Shown: positions 63,505 through 64,000 of the stretch, in pieces
Numbering within the stretch: position 1 is the first letter of the stretch
How the letters are laid out: every line of letters begins with the position of its first letter
Assembly (NCBI GenBank): GCA_032717465.1
Contig: JAVRFU010000132.1
Coordinates: 310,001-374,000 of the forward strand
Length of the DNA stretch: 64,000 nt
Direction: 5' to 3'
Origin: Coenobita brevimanus
Lineage: Eukaryota > Arthropoda > Malacostraca > Decapoda > Coenobitidae
Translations under genes and position numbers: made by a program
Notes under the pieces: model-generated
Database searches by the model: none
Told to the model about the DNA's origin: nothing
What the model saw: the letters and a program-made list of their open reading frames with translations, nothing else

Positions 63505-63600
63505 TTTCTTTATGGCAAGCCCCGCCCCCAATGCGGCGTCCACCTGTCTGCCACAACCCTTTTAAAACCCTTATGCCCAGTCAGCGAGACAGCGACCCTC
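63505..63600 (+). promoter_or_regulatory. Possible promoter-like segment
   Basis: GC box-like CCCCGCCCCCAATG (63520-63533, also giving a CAAT word), TTTTAAAACC about 27 bp on, then CCCAGTCAGCGAG resembling an initiator. GC-rich compared with neighbours. No coding exon can be tied to it inside the window, so this is a suggestion only. Confidence 0.2.
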
Positions 63601-63837
63601 AGTGTCGCTCTTGGTGTGGTGGGGTGTGTATCTGCTTCGCTTAGGTCATGGCGCCAGGCCGTCTACCTCTACTGTACATTCACATCTCGCCGCCATACCA
63701 ACGGTTACCGCCTTAGTTACCCCAATGTTAGGTGGTAGTGTTGACGTGTGCCGCCCGGCTGTCTGGTTATCCATACCGTACCAATGCACACCAGTCTCGC
63801 GTCATGGCAAGTGAGGGGGATGGAGGAAGGATTACTG

Positions 63838-64000
63838 AAAGAAGCATGTGGAGTTAAAAGGAAAAACAGACTGACAAATGAGGAAGTGAAAGAGCGTTGT
63901 GGTGTGGATATGGATGTGACAGAAAGTTTTAGGAGAAATACACAGTTGGGGTGTGAGCTAGAGGGGAGGGCATTGAGGTGGGAGGGGGTAGGGCACCACT
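63838..64000 (+). pseudogene. LINE C fragment running off the window
   Basis: GAAGCATGTGGAGTTAAAAG, GACTGACAAATGAGGAAGTG and AGAGCGTTGTGGTGTGGAT match the LINE C block VTWRDRLTNEEVKERCGVD. After 63944 a deletion joins to the GTGTGAGCTAGAGGGGAGGG part. Confidence 0.75.

Noticed and set aside
1..64000. LTR retrotransposons, endogenous viruses, rRNA genes
   Set aside because: No paired long terminal repeats, gag/protease/integrase motifs, capsid genes or rRNA signatures were seen.

Overview
The window looks like intronic and intergenic DNA of an arthropod nuclear genome, most likely a malacostracan or decapod crustacean. Reasons: spliced coding exons with GT-AG introns; very dense CA/GT, GA/CT and GATA microsatellites; many RTE- and CR1-like LINE remnants with GATA or CA tails; TA-flanked Tc1/pogo-type DNA transposons; tRNA-derived SINEs; and degenerate TTAGG-type repeats. 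No bacterial operon, rRNA, LTR retrovirus or CRISPR structure is visible. The species cannot be named from sequence alone.

One host gene is secure. It is the 3' part of a SECIS-binding protein 2 (SBP2/SECISBP2L) homologue on the + strand: exons 20355-20988, 21665-21781, 22901-22998, 26697-26851 and 28209-28550, with a possible earlier exon at 1710-1850. Exon phases fit, and the joined protein carries the conserved region before the L7Ae fold, the L7Ae RNA-binding domain and a Pro/Ser-rich C-terminus. The last intron appears to end in TG instead of AG. Introns are packed with LINEs, MITEs and SINEs. Weaker coding candidates are a terminal exon with AATAAA signals (45511-45760), a membrane-anchored ORF (48057-48446) and a first-exon-like ORF (52541-52740).

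Layout: 1-1.5 kb, RTE fragment; 2.3-5.6 kb, foldback MITE and CR1-like LINE D with LINE C insertions; 5.6-9.1 kb, nearly complete RTE-like LINE A; 9.1-11.5 kb, a 16-bp minisatellite; 11.5-15.8 kb, microsatellites, Tc1-like transposase remnant and CA-flanked CR1 ends; 16-20.1 kb, LINE B with nested insertions; 20.3-28.6 kb, SBP2 exons; 28.7-33 kb, SINEs, MITEs and LINE E; 33.9-35.8 kb, purine- and GC-rich tandem repeats; 35.8-41.2 kb, two retroposed units encoding a cold-shock-domain protein beside an RNase H LINE; 41.2-45.2 kb, LINE B/C fragments and a second 16-bp array; 45.2-55 kb, mostly unannotated DNA with candidate exons; 55-56.3 kb, an intact RNase H domain ORF; 56.6-61 kb, tandem repeats and TTAGG-like DNA; 61.2-62.9 kb, two LINE E copies between CA tracts; 62.9-64 kb, LINE B and C ends.

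The least familiar system is the cold-shock-domain retroposon family. Two diverged copies each have target site duplications and A-rich 3' tails, a Y-box-type cold-shock domain followed by a shared second domain and an acidic region, and no reverse transcriptase.
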